From: Micropruina sp.
GTDB taxonomy: Bacteria; Actinomycetota; Actinomycetes; Propionibacteriales; Propionibacteriaceae
Length of the DNA stretch: 64,000 nt
Direction of reading: 5' to 3'
Assembly: GCA_016711205.1 (NCBI GenBank)
Contig: JADJTM010000001.1
Span: 1,426,001-1,490,000, forward strand
Positions 46,022-55,626 of this stretch are shown in pieces; the stretch's first letter is position 1, and each line of letters opens with the position of its first letter. The translations under genes and the position numbers were made by a program. The notes below the pieces were generated by a model. That model saw nothing but the letters and a program-made list of their open reading frames with translations. It did not search any database and was not told the origin of the DNA.

Positions 46022-47059
46022 CTATACCGAAGTGATCGCCTCGGCGTAGCGGGCGGCCGCCCGGGTCCAGACCGGCCCGTCCGAGAACAGGCCGGGCAGC
46101 AGCGGGACCAGTGCCCGCGAGAAGTCCTCGCTGGCCTGCAGCGGCAACAGCGAAGGCAGGTTGTCGATCACGATCGCGTCCAGGGGCACGGCGTCGCTCC
46201 AGATCCGGCGCACCGGCTCCGGCCACGTGGTGTGCCGGTCGCTGACTGGCAACAGGTTGAGGTCCGAGGTGACGTCGGCGGTCACGTCCGCCAGCACCCG
46301 CAGCCGACGACCTTCCCGGTCGCGGTCGGCCTCGGTGAGAAACGGACGCATCGGCTGATCGGCGTGCACGCAGTGCACCAGTGCATCGTGAGCGACCAGC
46401 GCGTCCGAATCGAGGGTGCTGGTGTCGTCTCGGTCCCACCGCGACACCCCGACTCCGGCCAACCGCAACGCATCGGTGGCGCCCCGTCCGGCCCGGCCGT
46501 ACGCGCCGGTGACGACGCAGGAGGCACCCGCCAGGTGGTGCGCCGCCCGCTCCAGTTGGGTGGTGAGACCCTCCAGCGTCATCGGCTGCAGCGGCGCCCG
46601 TAGGTCGCCGGCCAGTTGCAGAGCGGCCAGCGACGCGCCGACGAAACCGGCCCAGTAGCCGAACGCCACGACCCGGCGACCGTTGTCGTCGACCAGGTAC
46701 TCCAGATCGAGCAGCTGCCCGCCACCTGCGGCGAAGCGCTGCAACAGCTCGTCGGCGCCGTGTTGGCCCTTGTAGGCGTGGGCGAAGTAGATGTGCCGGT
46801 GGCGCAGCTCTTCGGGGTCGTCCGGAAGTTCCTTGATGCCGACCACCACCACGTCCGGATCGGCGGTCACCCATGACCCGGCCGGCACGATCGGCAGCCC
46901 CAGCTCGGCGTACTGCTCGTCGGCGTAGACCCGTACCGGCGATGATTCGATAACCACGGCGATGCCCGCCCGGTGCAGTTCGGCCGCGCCCTTCGGGGTG
47001 ATCGGCGTGCGCCGTTCGCTGGCCCGTTCTTCACACCGCAGCAACAAGGTTCCCGTCAC
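46022..47059 (-). CDS. Saccharopine dehydrogenase-like (LYS1/alanine dehydrogenase family) oxidoreductase
   Basis: The 345-residue NAD(P)-binding enzyme starts LLLRCEERASERRTPITPKG, the substrate-domain signature of Lys1-type saccharopine and alanine/pyridine-nucleotide dehydrogenases. VVVVGIKELPDDPEELRHRH and IYFAHAYKGQHGADELLQRF are Lys1-like. The Rossmann region reads SCVVTGAYGRAGRGATDAL, where the usual G-x-G-x-x-G is slightly altered. The product probably acts on an amino acid; lysine metabolism is suggested by the Lys1 match. No lysine genes are adjacent. It is divergent from the kinase gene. Confidence 0.85.
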   Translation of the reverse strand: MTGTLLLRCEERASERRTPITPKGAAELHRAGIAVVIESSPVRVYADEQYAELGLPIVPAGSWVTADPDVVVVGIKELPDDPEELRHRHIYFAHAYKGQHGADELLQRFAAGGGQLLDLEYLVDDNGRRVVAFGYWAGFVGASLAALQLAGDLRAPLQPMTLEGLTTQLERAAHHLAGASCVVTGAYGRAGRGATDALRLAGVGVSRWDRDDTSTLDSDALVAHDALVHCVHADQPMRPFLTEADRDREGRRLRVLADVTADVTSDLNLLPVSDRHTTWPEPVRRIWSDAVPLDAIVIDNLPSLLPLQASEDFSRALVPLLPGLFSDGPVWTRAAARYAEAITSV

Positions 47060-47215
47060 CCGGCACAGCCTAACGCCGTCCTCCGCTTGCGACGCGCCGC
47101 CCACACCACCTATCCCAATCGCGTCTGAGCACGCACCTTCGACCCCGTCAAACGGCCAGCAACCGGGGGGACACGTCGCTAGTGTCGAGACCATCGCACG
47201 AGGAGGTGCATTCCC

Positions 47216-48736
47216 ATGACGTCTCCGCTCGTCATCGGTGTGGACAGTTCCACCACCAGTACCAAGGCCATCGTCGTCGACGCCTCGGGCACCGTCCTGG
47301 CTCAGGGCAAGGCCGAGTTCGCGATGAGCACGCCGAAGGTCGACCACTACGAGCAGGATCCCCGGGACTGGTGGCGCAGCACCGACCGGGCGGTGGCCGA
47401 GGCCGTCGGCGCACTCACGCCCGACCAGCGGGGGCGGATCAGCCACCTGTGCGCCACGATCCAGCGGCAGAGTTTCGCACTGGTCGACGACGCCGGCGAA
47501 CCGCTGCGTCCCGGCATTCTGTGGCTGGACGGACGCGCCGCCGAGCAGGTGCGGCGGTTCGGTACCGAGCACATCCATCAACTCACGGGCTTCCAGCCCG
47601 ACGTCACCCCGTCGGTGTACAAGATCGCCTGGTTGAACGACCACGAGCCCGAGGTGCTGCAACGCGCGCACAAGGTGGTGGGCGTCCACGCTTACCTGGT
47701 GCACGCCATGACCGGCCGGTGGATCGATTCCGCTGCGGCGGCCGACAGCTTGGGGCTGTTCGACATGGCGAACCTGACCTGGTCGGACGAGATGCTCGGG
47801 CACGCCGGGCTGCGCGAGGAACAGCTGTGCGAACTGGTGCCGGCCGCGTCGGTGATCGGGCCGATCGACCCGGCCATCACCCGGGCCTGGGGCCTCGACC
47901 AGGAGGTGCAACTGGTCGCCGCGTGCGGCGACGGCCAGGCGGCCGCACTGGGCGTCGGCGCCATCGGCCTGGACGAGGCCTACCTCAACATGGGTACGGC
48001 GCTGGTGGCCGGCGTCCACTCCCCCGGCTACGAGCACGCGGACGTGTTCCGCACCGACGCGGCCGGCATTCCGGGCCAGTACGTGCTAGAGATCGTGCAG
48101 AACTCGGGGGCCTATCTGGCCGGCTGGTTCCGTGAGAAGCTGGGCGACCCCGCGCTGCAGGGGCGACCCGACCCCGCCTTGGACGAGGCCGCGGCCGCGG
48201 TCCGTCCGGGTTGTGGCGGGCTGGTCACGCTGCCGTACTGGAACGCCGTGCAGAGCCCGTTCTGGAATCCGATCGCGCACGGTGCCATCGTCGGGCTGGC
48301 CGGCTCGTACGGCCGGGCCGAGCTGTACCGCTCGACCCTGGAAGGGCTCAGCGTCGAGATGAGCCGCAATCTCGACGGCCTGCAGCGCACCACCGGCGTG
48401 CCGCTGACGCGAGTGACCGCCGTCGGTGGGGGTCAGCGTTCGCCCTTGTGGCGGCGCATCATGACCGACGCGATCGGACTGCCCCTGACCGAAAGCCCGA
48501 CCGAGGAGGTGTCGGCGATGGGCGCGGCGGTGATGGCGATGGCGGCCACCGACCAGTACGCCTCGCTGCAGGACGCCGCCAAGGCGATGGCCGAGCACGG
48601 CGCGACCACCGAACCCGACGAGACGACGCACCGCATCTACCAGGAGCTGGGCGAGATCCAGGCCGGTACCTACCACGCGCTGAAGGACACCTTCGACCGC
48701 CAGTACGAGTTCGCCCGCCAGCATCCGCTGCACTGA
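47216..48736 (+). CDS. FGGY-family carbohydrate kinase (xylulokinase-like)
   Basis: The 506-residue sugar kinase has two ASKHA domains. Visible motifs are VIGVDSSTTSTKAIVVDASG (phosphate 1), GILWLDGRA and YLVHAMTGRWIDSAAAADSLG, the adenosine-binding VTAVGGGQRSPLWRRIMTDA and EVSAMGAAVMA. Substrate-site residues resemble xylulokinases (the WLDGRA and DSAAA segments). No transporter or isomerase gene is adjacent, so the sugar is uncertain. GAGGAGG upstream of ATG 47216 gives strong initiation. Confidence 0.9.
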   Translation: MTSPLVIGVDSSTTSTKAIVVDASGTVLAQGKAEFAMSTPKVDHYEQDPRDWWRSTDRAVAEAVGALTPDQRGRISHLCATIQRQSFALVDDAGEPLRPGILWLDGRAAEQVRRFGTEHIHQLTGFQPDVTPSVYKIAWLNDHEPEVLQRAHKVVGVHAYLVHAMTGRWIDSAAAADSLGLFDMANLTWSDEMLGHAGLREEQLCELVPAASVIGPIDPAITRAWGLDQEVQLVAACGDGQAAALGVGAIGLDEAYLNMGTALVAGVHSPGYEHADVFRTDAAGIPGQYVLEIVQNSGAYLAGWFREKLGDPALQGRPDPALDEAAAAVRPGCGGLVTLPYWNAVQSPFWNPIAHGAIVGLAGSYGRAELYRSTLEGLSVEMSRNLDGLQRTTGVPLTRVTAVGGGQRSPLWRRIMTDAIGLPLTESPTEEVSAMGAAVMAMAATDQYASLQDAAKAMAEHGATTEPDETTHRIYQELGEIQAGTYHALKDTFDRQYEFARQHPLH

Positions 48737-48781
48737 GGACTGCGATCAGCGTGGACTCAGCCCGGATCCGCTGGATCCGCG

Positions 48782-50870
48782 CTAGGCGTCGATCCGCTCG
48801 GCGTCGAGGGCGTACGCGCCGGCCACGATGAACTCCTTGCGCGGAGCCACGTCGTTGCCCATCAGTTTCTCGAAGGTGACCAGGGCCAGCTCAAGCGATT
48901 CACCCTCGTCGACGGTGATGCGGCGCAGGGTGCGATGCCGGGGGTCCATGGTGGTCTCTTTGAGCTGGTCGGCGTCCATCTCACCCAGGCCCTTGTACCG
49001 CTGAGGTTCCTTGAAGCCGACGCCACGCTTGGTCAGCTCGGCCAGCTTTCGCTGGTACTCGGCCTCGCTGTAGGTGTAGAGGTAGCGATCCTGGCCCTTG
49101 CGAGGATTGGTGAGCTCGAACCGGTGCAGCGGTGGCACCGCGGTGAACACCCGGCCGGCCTCGACCATCGGCCGCATGTACTTGAAGAGCAACGTGGCCA
49201 GCAGGGTGCGAATGTGCGCACCGTCGGAATCGGCGTCGGCCATGAAGATGACCTTGCCGTAGCGGGCCTGCTCGAGATCGAAGGTGCGGCCCGACCCGGC
49301 GCCGACCACCTGAATGATCGAGGCGCACTCGGCGTTCTTGAGCATGTCGCCCACGCTGGCGCGCTGCACGTTCAGGATCTTGCCCCGAATCGGCAACAGC
49401 GCCTGAAACTCGGAGTTGCGGGCCAGTTTGGCGGTGCCCATGGCCGAATCGCCCTCGACGATGAACAGTTCGGTGCGCTCGGCGTCGGTGCTGCGGCAGT
49501 CGGCCAACTTGGCGGGGAGGGTGCTCGATTCGAGCGCGTTCTTGCGGCGCTGGTTCTCTTTGTGCGCGCGGGCCGCCACCCGGGTGCGCGAGGCCGAGAC
49601 GACCTTCTCCATCACTGCGCGGGCCTGCGGACGCTGCGCCGCCCGGGTCGAGGTGAGAAAGTCGCCCAGTTCGCGCTCGACCACCTTGGCCACCAGCCGG
49701 GTGACCGGCGGCGTACCCAGGACCTCTTTGGTCTGCCCCTCGAACTGCGGCTCGGCCAGCCGGACGGTGACCACCGCCGTCATGCCTTCGAGAATGTCGT
49801 CCTTGAGCACCTCGTCGCCGGCCTTGAGCAGCCGGGTGCCTTCCAGCGACTTGGCGAACGCGCGCACCAGGCCCCGCTCGAACCCCTGCACGTGCGTGCC
49901 GCCCTTGGGGGTGGCGATGATGTTGACAAACGACTGCACGGTGGTGTCGTAGCCGGCCCCCCAGCGCAGCGCGATGTCGACGTCGAGGGTGCGGTCGACG
50001 TCGGTGGGGGGTCATGGCCCCGTCCGCATCGAGCATCGGCACGGTCTCGGTGAACGAGTCGCTGCCGCGCAGCCGCAGCACCTCGGTGACCGGCGCGTCC
50101 GACGCCAGGAACTCGCAGAACTCCGAGATGCCGCCGTCGTGCTGAAACACCTCGCTTCTCGGTTCGGACGACCGCGCGTCGCTCACCGCCAGCTTCAACC
50201 CGGGTACCAGAAAGCTGGTCTGCCGGGCGCGCGCCAGCAGCGAGGACCACGACAGCTGAGCATCGGGCAGAAAGATCTGCCGGTCCGGCCAGTAGCGGAC
50301 GCGGGTGCCGGTGCGTCCGCGCGCAGCCCGGCCGACCTTGGCGAGCTTGGCGCCGGGGGTGAAGGGGGCGTCCGGCCCCGCACCGGCGAAGCTGCCGGGC
50401 ACCCCGCGGCGGAATGACAGGCCCCAGGTCGCACTGTTGCGGTCGACCTCGACGTCGAGCCGCGACGACAACGCGTTGACCACGGACGCGCCCACGCCGT
50501 GCAGGCCGCCGGTCGCGTTGTACGAACCGGCGCCGAACTTGCCCCCGGCGTGGAGCTTGGTGAACACCACCTCGACCCCGGACAGCCCGGTGCGCGGTTC
50601 GAGGTCGACCGGAATGCCCCGCCCCACGTCGTGCACCTCGATGCTGCCGTCGGTGTGCAGCGCAACGTCGATGGTGGTTCCGAAGCCGCCCAGCGCCTCG
50701 TCCACCGCGTTGTCGATGATCTCCCACAAACAGTGCATCAGCCCGCGGGTGTCAGTGGAGCCGATGTACATGGCGGGGCGTTTGCGCACCGCTTCGAGGC
50801 CCTCGAGCACGAGCAGGTGGCGTGCCTCGTAGTCGCGTCCCTCGGCCGCCGGCTTGCCTTTGATCGTCAC
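48782..50870 (-). CDS. parE: DNA topoisomerase IV subunit B (GyrB/ParE family), frameshifted at a G6 run
   Basis: The gene encodes the ATPase subunit, about 695 residues once repaired. From GTG 50870 the first frame has IIDNAVDEALGGFG, VHDVGRGIPVD, and GGLHGVGASVVNALS (ATP-binding). A second frame to 48782 holds the TOPRIM motif VEGDSAMGTAKLARN, MADADSDGAHIRTLL and the C-terminal ETTMDPRHRTLRRITVDEGE. The join needs one base removed in a run of six G (50006-50011; six C on the coding strand), after which MLDADGAMTPTDVDRTLDVD reads through. All active-site motifs are otherwise intact, so a sequencing error is more likely than a real pseudogene. Confidence 0.9.
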
Positions 50871-50986
50871 GCGAGCAGGCTAGCGCCACGCTCTGACACG
50901 ATCGGGGATCTCGGTGAGCGCTGCGTCGGCGGGGCCTGGTGAATCAGAACTGCAGGGACCCACTGTTCATCGATGGTCCTCGGTGA

Positions 50987-51829
50987 TCACAGGGTGGCTG
51001 TGCCGTGGAACAGCGTGGTTGTGGCGCCACCGACCCAGACAGTTCCGTCAGGGTCGGCGGTGACGCTGATGTCGCCGGCTCGGCCGAGCCGGCGACCCTG
51101 CGCCACCCGGTAGCTGCGGGCAGCCCGGCCGGTGCTGGTCAGCCACTGCCCGACCGAGGCGTTCATCGATCCGCAGACCGGGTCTTCAGCCACCCCGACG
51201 CCGGGTGCGAAGCTGCGGATCTCGAAGTCGAACCGCGATCCTGGCGGGTAGGCGCCGATGGCGCCGACCATCGCGTCTGGGACCTGCGCCAGGTCGGGTT
51301 CGAGGTCGAGCACGTCCTGGGCGGTGGCGAGCTGCAGCACGGCCCACCCGGGCCCGTTGTCGACCCACTGGTGAGCGAGCACCCGGTCCGGGTTGACGCC
51401 GAAGGCCTCGATGATCCGGTGCAAGTAGCCCGGCTCGATGTCGCCGGTACGGACCATCGGCGGCGCCGCAAACGATAAGAATGCATCGTCGCGGCGAACC
51501 ATGATCAGACCCGCCGGGCATTCCTGCACGATCAACTGGGGATCAGTCGGCTGGCCGCCCTCACCCAGCCATGCGTGCGCGGTGCCCAGGGTGGGGTGCC
51601 CGGCGAACGGCAGTTCACCGCCGGGGGTGAAGATCCGGACGCGGTAGTCGGCCTCCTCGGTGGTGGGGCGCAACACGAACGTCGTCTCGGACAGGTTGGT
51701 CCAGCGGGCCACCCGCGCCATCTGCTCGGCGTCGAGGTCGTCAGCGTCGAAAATCACCGCCACCGGGTTGCCCAGTTACCGTTCTGCGGAGAACACGTCG
51801 ACCTGGGCGAACGGGCATGAAGCAGGCAC
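50987..51829 (-). pseudogene. PhzF family isomerase with an in-frame stop at codon 18
   Basis: Reading from GTG 51829, the family-typical start PFAQVDVFSAER is followed by TAA (51778-51776) and then continues LGNPVAVIFDADDLD to the normal end at 50987. The body has the PhzF landmarks: the NLSETTFVL region with the catalytic Glu, GHPTLGTAHAWL, SRFDFEIRSFAPGVGVAEDPVCGS, and the terminal VWVGG. The intact gene would encode about 280 residues. The TAA occupies a codon that would be TAC (Tyr) by one base change. A restart at GTG 51763 would give a 258-residue protein lacking the first strand. Confidence 0.75.
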
Positions 51830-52080
51830 GGGCAACCCTTCCAGTGGCGTCATCGCAGGCTACCGGGCCCGCCGGATTCGGTGCGTGACCCAAGAGGACG
51901 CTCGTCCGACGGCGCGGCGTGGCGGCCCTCGAAGGCACGTGATCTCGCACACTGCGGACACGCGTCGCCCCCGGTCGCCGGCAGCGTCGGTACTCGGGGG
52001 TAGTCTCGCGGCACGGAACAATCCGGCCCCGCAGAGAGTTGACATTGGTAGACTCAACCAGAAACAGGGAGGAAACCCGC

Positions 52081-52269
52081 ATGACGACGACAGCGGTGGA
52101 GGAGCTGACCGCAGCGGATCGCTGCGATCGCTGCGGTGCGCAGGCCTACCTTCGGGTGGTTCTGAACTCCGGCGAGCTGCTCTTCTGTGCACACCATGCC
52201 AAGGCCCATTCGGACCGCATCAAGCAGGTGGCACTGACCATTCAGGACGAAACCGGCAAGCTCAACTGA
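52081..52269 (+). CDS. DUF7455 family small protein
   Basis: The 62-residue protein matches DUF7455, a small actinobacterial family: LTAADRCDRCGAQAYLRVVL, ELLFCAHHAKAHSDRI. The Cys-x-x-Cys plus Cys-x-H-H cluster suggests a zinc ribbon. It is often found near the principal sigma factor genes, but its function is unknown. AGGAGG lies nine bases upstream of ATG 52081, and a strong terminator follows the stop, consistent with a stand-alone transcript. Confidence 0.9.
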   Translation: MTTTAVEELTAADRCDRCGAQAYLRVVLNSGELLFCAHHAKAHSDRIKQVALTIQDETGKLN

Positions 52270-52278
52270 CGACATCGC

Positions 52279-52311
52279 CGAACGCCCCGGACGCTTCGTC
52301 CGGGGCGTTCG
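52279..52311 (+). terminator. Stem-loop terminator after the DUF7455 gene
   Basis: A perfect 15-bp stem (CGAACGCCCCGGACG / CGTCCGGGGCGTTCG) with a CTT loop begins 10 bp after the stop codon. It is immediately followed by one copy of the 39-bp palindromic repeat. Confidence 0.88.
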
Positions 52312-52316
52312 GCGTG

Positions 52317-52356
52317 TCCGAGCGGGAATCGGGGACGGTTCCTGATTCCTGCTCAC
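52317..52356. repeat. 39-bp palindromic repeat, inverted diverged copy
   Basis: The reverse complement reads GTGAGCAGGAATCAGGAACC followed by GTCCCCGATTCCCGCTC, matching the three tandem copies at 55627-55764 with a few changes. It directly follows the DUF7455 terminator. Confidence 0.75.
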
Positions 52357-52429
52357 CGATGGCGACCGATCGGCCGCGAGCTTCCGGAGGCACGTTAAGC
52401 AGCACGAAGCAGCCGTCCCCAGTCGCGGC

Positions 52430-53410
52430 TCAGGCCCGCAGGGCGAGCACCGCGTAGGCCGCGAGCCAGTGTTCGACCATCCAGTCGCTGCCGCTGACGA
52501 ACGGGAGGGCGGCGTCCAGGTGCGCCTGGGCGGCTCGCTGCAGCACCAGCGAGTCGCCGAGGTGCCGCTGCAACCCGCGCAGGCAGGCGGCCCGGTGCAG
52601 GTTGAGCCCGTGCAGGTGGGCGGCCTGCCCGTCGGTGGAGTCGATGCCGGTGACCGGCTGCAGCAGGCTGCGCGCCCGGCCAGCCACCAGATCGGGCAGC
52701 GCGATGTCGAGCCACAACCCGAAGGTCCCGGACGGCAGCACCAAGCTCATCAGCTCGGCCTCGGCCAGCGCGGGCGAGAGAAAGTCGTTGCCGCCGGGTT
52801 CCCAGTCGGCCGGGTAGTCACGATCGTTGCCGTACCAACGCCGGGCCGCGGACGTGATCGCGTCCGCCAACTCGACATCGCCTCCGGCCGCCAGGCGCTG
52901 CGCCCACGGCCACGCGCGAACCAGCGCAAAGGCGGTGTTCAGGTGGGTGCCCTGCCGATTGGGCAGTGCCGAGCGCGGCAGCCAGGCGACGAACGCACCG
53001 GTCACCGAGGCGGCCAGCGCGTCCAGAGGGGCCGACCACCTCGAGCCGACAGCTGCGTCCGCGAGGGCGAGCACCCACCCCCACCCGTAGGGGCGCTCAA
53101 AGCCGGGATGCTGCTCGAGGTAGCTGCGCTCGGCGTCCAGATTCGCCGTCGTCAGGTGCTCATCGAGCACCTGCTCGGCGTCCGCACGGGCGGCGTCCGG
53201 CAGATCGGGCAGCAGGGTCAACAGCGCCCAGTGCATCTCGACGGCCGAATGCCAGTCGTAACAGCCGTAGAAGGCGGGATGGATGGCACGCGGAGTCGGG
53301 GTGTCGTCGGGACCGGTCATCACATGGCGCGGCGCGTTCGGATACTCCCTGCGTACCGCCCCGGCGATGGTGGCGGCAAAGGCCGGCGCGAGGTGTGTCA
53401 GGCTGCTCAC
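52430..53410 (-). CDS. DUF2891 family protein
   Basis: The 326-residue protein matches DUF2891, an all-helical (alpha/alpha-barrel-like) cytosolic family of unknown function. Conserved stretches include HPAFYGCYDWHSAVEMHWAL, FERPYGWGWVLALADAAVGS, PNRQGTHLNTAFALVRAW and DYPADWEPGGNDFLSPALAE. The fold and the His/Trp/Glu-rich core resemble glycosidase-type barrels, but no activity is known. GTG 53410 overlaps the DUF6882 stop by four bases, so the two are co-translated. An ORF running upstream to 54175 in the same frame is only an artefact of the DUF6882 frameshift. Confidence 0.88.
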   Translation of the reverse strand: MSSLTHLAPAFAATIAGAVRREYPNAPRHVMTGPDDTPTPRAIHPAFYGCYDWHSAVEMHWALLTLLPDLPDAARADAEQVLDEHLTTANLDAERSYLEQHPGFERPYGWGWVLALADAAVGSRWSAPLDALAASVTGAFVAWLPRSALPNRQGTHLNTAFALVRAWPWAQRLAAGGDVELADAITSAARRWYGNDRDYPADWEPGGNDFLSPALAEAELMSLVLPSGTFGLWLDIALPDLVAGRARSLLQPVTGIDSTDGQAAHLHGLNLHRAACLRGLQRHLGDSLVLQRAAQAHLDAALPFVSGSDWMVEHWLAAYAVLALRA

Positions 53411-54109
53411 AACGATGCTGCGCCGAGCGTGCCGCGAATGCTCGCGATCCGGCCCAGCTCGTCGAAGTCGACCGCGAGCACGTCCGAGCCCAGATGCACC
53501 TTCAGTTGACGCTCGTCGCCGACCACGCGCAGGTTGTGCACAGCGGCGTAGGTGAGCACCTGCGAGCGGGCGTAGCCGGGCAGCAGCGTGGCGGCGTCGA
53601 GAATGCGGCGGGGAAAGGTGACCGCCTCGGCGCTCGGACGGGGCACCGCCGGATCGGTGATGCCGAAGTAGGCCAGGCCGGCCCCGTAGTCCGCGGAGTA
53701 GAACGCCGTAGCGCCGGGCCAGCGGTGCCGCCAGCAGTGCGATGCTGGCACCCGCTCCCAGACCCGTGTCGATCACGCCGGCGACGCCGAACTCAGGCTG
53801 CCCCAGTTCCCACAGCCCCCACTGCTGAGCAGTCTCGGCGACCCGCCGCACCGGGGCGATGGCGGGCACGTCGGCCGAGAAGCCCGGGTTGCCCCACGAC
53901 CACAGCCAGGTGTTGTTGCTCTTCGACACCGTGCCCAGCAACACCACCCGCAGCGGACGGCCGGCGATGGTGAGCGTGCCCGCGGCGATGTCGGCCTCGT
54001 AGGGCCCGTTCAGGTCGACGACCCGGGCCAGCGCCTCCTGTGCCTCCATCGCGACCGGCAGGTGGGCGGCCACGGCTGCGTTGAGACGCTCATGGTTCTG
54101 TTCGGGCAT
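53407..54109 (-). CDS. DUF6882 family protein, frameshifted in mid-gene
   Basis: The family start MPEQNHERLNAAVAAHLPVA and SKSNNTWLWSWGNPGFSADV match DUF6882. The reading frame breaks near 53730-53745, after GASIALLAA. The product resumes in another frame (RWPGATAFYSADYGAGLAYF, FPRRILDAATLLPGYARSQV) and ends at TGA 53407, overlapping DUF2891. Restored length is about 233 residues. The DUF6882 fold is unstudied. The break could be an assembly indel, because the flanking gene is intact and codon usage is normal. Confidence 0.8.
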
Positions 54110-54203
54110 GGCCGACAGGATAGTCCGCGCGGCGAACCGATCCCGTCCGAAGGGCAATACTGCCCTCCTGGGCAAACCGGCCGCATGCTGTCAGGCTGAA
54201 CCG

Positions 54204-54719
54204 GTGAGCACCATCGAGTCAGTGCGTGGCGACATCACCACCCAAACCACGGACGCGATCGTCAACGCCGCCAACTCCGGTCTGCTGGGCGGAGGTGGCG
54301 TGGACGGCGCCATCCACGCGGCGGCCGGTCCGCGGCTGCTCGAGGCCTGCCGGGTCGTCCGCCGCACCACGTGGCCGGACGGGCTTCCGGTCGGCGAGGC
54401 AGTGGCGACCGAGGCGTTCGGGCTGCCCTGCCGCTGGGTGATCCACACGGTGGGTCCCAATCGTCATCGGGGGCAGACCGACCCGGCACTATTGGCGTCC
54501 TGCTTCACGCGCAGCCTGGACGTGGCTGTCGAACTGGGCGCCCGCAGCATCGCCTTTCCCGCGATCAGTGCCGGCGTGTACGGCTGGGAGCCGGTGGACG
54601 TTGCCCGGATCGCCGTCCAGGCCGTGCGGTCGCACCCCGCGTCCGGCATCGACCTGGTGCGATTCGTGCTGTTCGGCGACAACCTGTATCGGGTCTTCGA
54701 GTCGGCGCTCGAAGGTTGA
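54204..54719 (+). CDS. Macrodomain (ADP-ribose-binding) protein
   Basis: The 171-residue single-domain protein matches the MacroD-type macrodomain: VRGDITTQTTDAIVNAANSG with the binding Asp and Asn, LLGGGGVDGAIHAAAGPRLL (the ribose loop), SIAFPAISAGVYGWEPVDVA (the phosphate loop) and FVLFGDNLYRVFESAL. It should hydrolyse or bind O-acetyl-ADP-ribose or ADP-ribosylated Asp/Glu. GTG 54204 gives the usual N-terminus. It is divergent from the DUF6882-DUF2891 pair, with 94 bp between starts. Confidence 0.95.
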   Translation: MSTIESVRGDITTQTTDAIVNAANSGLLGGGGVDGAIHAAAGPRLLEACRVVRRTTWPDGLPVGEAVATEAFGLPCRWVIHTVGPNRHRGQTDPALLASCFTRSLDVAVELGARSIAFPAISAGVYGWEPVDVARIAVQAVRSHPASGIDLVRFVLFGDNLYRVFESALEG

Positions 54720-54928
54720 CGGGTCGCTGACTGACGCAGACCCTGTCCGCAGTTCGGGCCGGTGACCTGGCAGCACCCACGCTCCCCCGCTGCGCGGCGC
54801 CCGGACGGCGCTCGCCAGCCACATACCGGTGGCGACGCTCGGCACACTCGCGGTCCGCGATGCGTATTACCGGGGCGCCAGGACGTTCCTTGACGTGCAT
54901 CCGAGCCACTCACTCTCTGGAGGACACC

Positions 54929-55522
54929 ATGAACGACCCTCTCACCGCGTCCCGACGCTCACTGCTGGTCGGCGGCGGCCTCGGCGCGGCTGCCCTGCTC
55001 AACATGAGCGGCGCGACCCTCGCGAATGCTGCGCCCGCGGCCTTCATTGCTCCGGGTCACAGCTCCGGCGGGGTCGATTGGTGGCTGATGCTTGACGGCA
55101 TCGCCGGCGAGTCGACCGACCGTGATCATCCGCACCAGATCGACGTGCGGGCGATGGACTGGCAGGCCGTGCAGAAGGCCACCAGCCCGTCCGGGTCAAG
55201 CAGCAAAGACATCTCGCTGGCGTTCGACACCAGCGCAGCGTCGCCGGTGATACTCAAGAAGTGCGCCCAGGGATCTGTCGTGCGCACCGCGCGAATCAGC
55301 GGCCGCAAGTCCGGCGAGGGCCAGCGAGATTACCTGTGGTGGGACTTCACCGACGTGCGGTTCAGGTCGTACGACGTCGCGTTCACCGATGGTGCCCCGC
55401 TGGACGTGGTCACCTTCTCGTTCACTCAGGTGACCATGACCTACCGACCGCAGGACGCCAAGGGTGGCCTCGGCACGCCCATCACGGTGACCTGGAACGT
55501 CAAGACCGACAAAGTGAGTTGA
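54929..55522 (+). CDS. Tat-exported Hcp-like (T6SS tube-type) protein
   Basis: The 197-residue precursor has a twin-arginine signal (SRRSLLVGGGLGAAALL; cut about residue 36, ANA-APA). The mature part has the Hcp beta-barrel pattern: WLMLDGIAGESTDRDHPHQI near residue 52, later ISLAFDTSAASPVILKKCAQ, GRKSGEGQRDYLWWDFTDVR and MTYRPQDAKGGLGTPITVTW. Hcp normally forms the tube of type VI secretion, which actinobacteria lack; secreted Hcp-like proteins do occur in them with unknown role. AGGACACC precedes ATG 54929. No other T6SS component is in the window. Confidence 0.85.
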   Translation: MNDPLTASRRSLLVGGGLGAAALLNMSGATLANAAPAAFIAPGHSSGGVDWWLMLDGIAGESTDRDHPHQIDVRAMDWQAVQKATSPSGSSSKDISLAFDTSAASPVILKKCAQGSVVRTARISGRKSGEGQRDYLWWDFTDVRFRSYDVAFTDGAPLDVVTFSFTQVTMTYRPQDAKGGLGTPITVTWNVKTDKVS

Positions 55523-55626
55523 CCAACACCCGGAGTGGTCAGGCCTGGTGCCGTGGCCAGTCGGACCGCAGCGCTTGCTGCTCGTGGCTCATGACGAGCG
55601 GCCTTTTGGGTCCGCCTGCGCTCTAC

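Noticed and set aside
48756..48790. A GGATCC-rich short repeat near the kinase stop resembling the MITE ends
   Set aside because: It shares only AGCCCGGATCC with the MITE ends and lacks the other end, so it is probably chance.
53411..54175. A single 581-residue gene covering DUF2891 and upstream
   Set aside because: The upstream part is the DUF6882 gene read in the wrong frame after its frameshift, and DUF2891 has its own GTG overlapping the DUF6882 stop.
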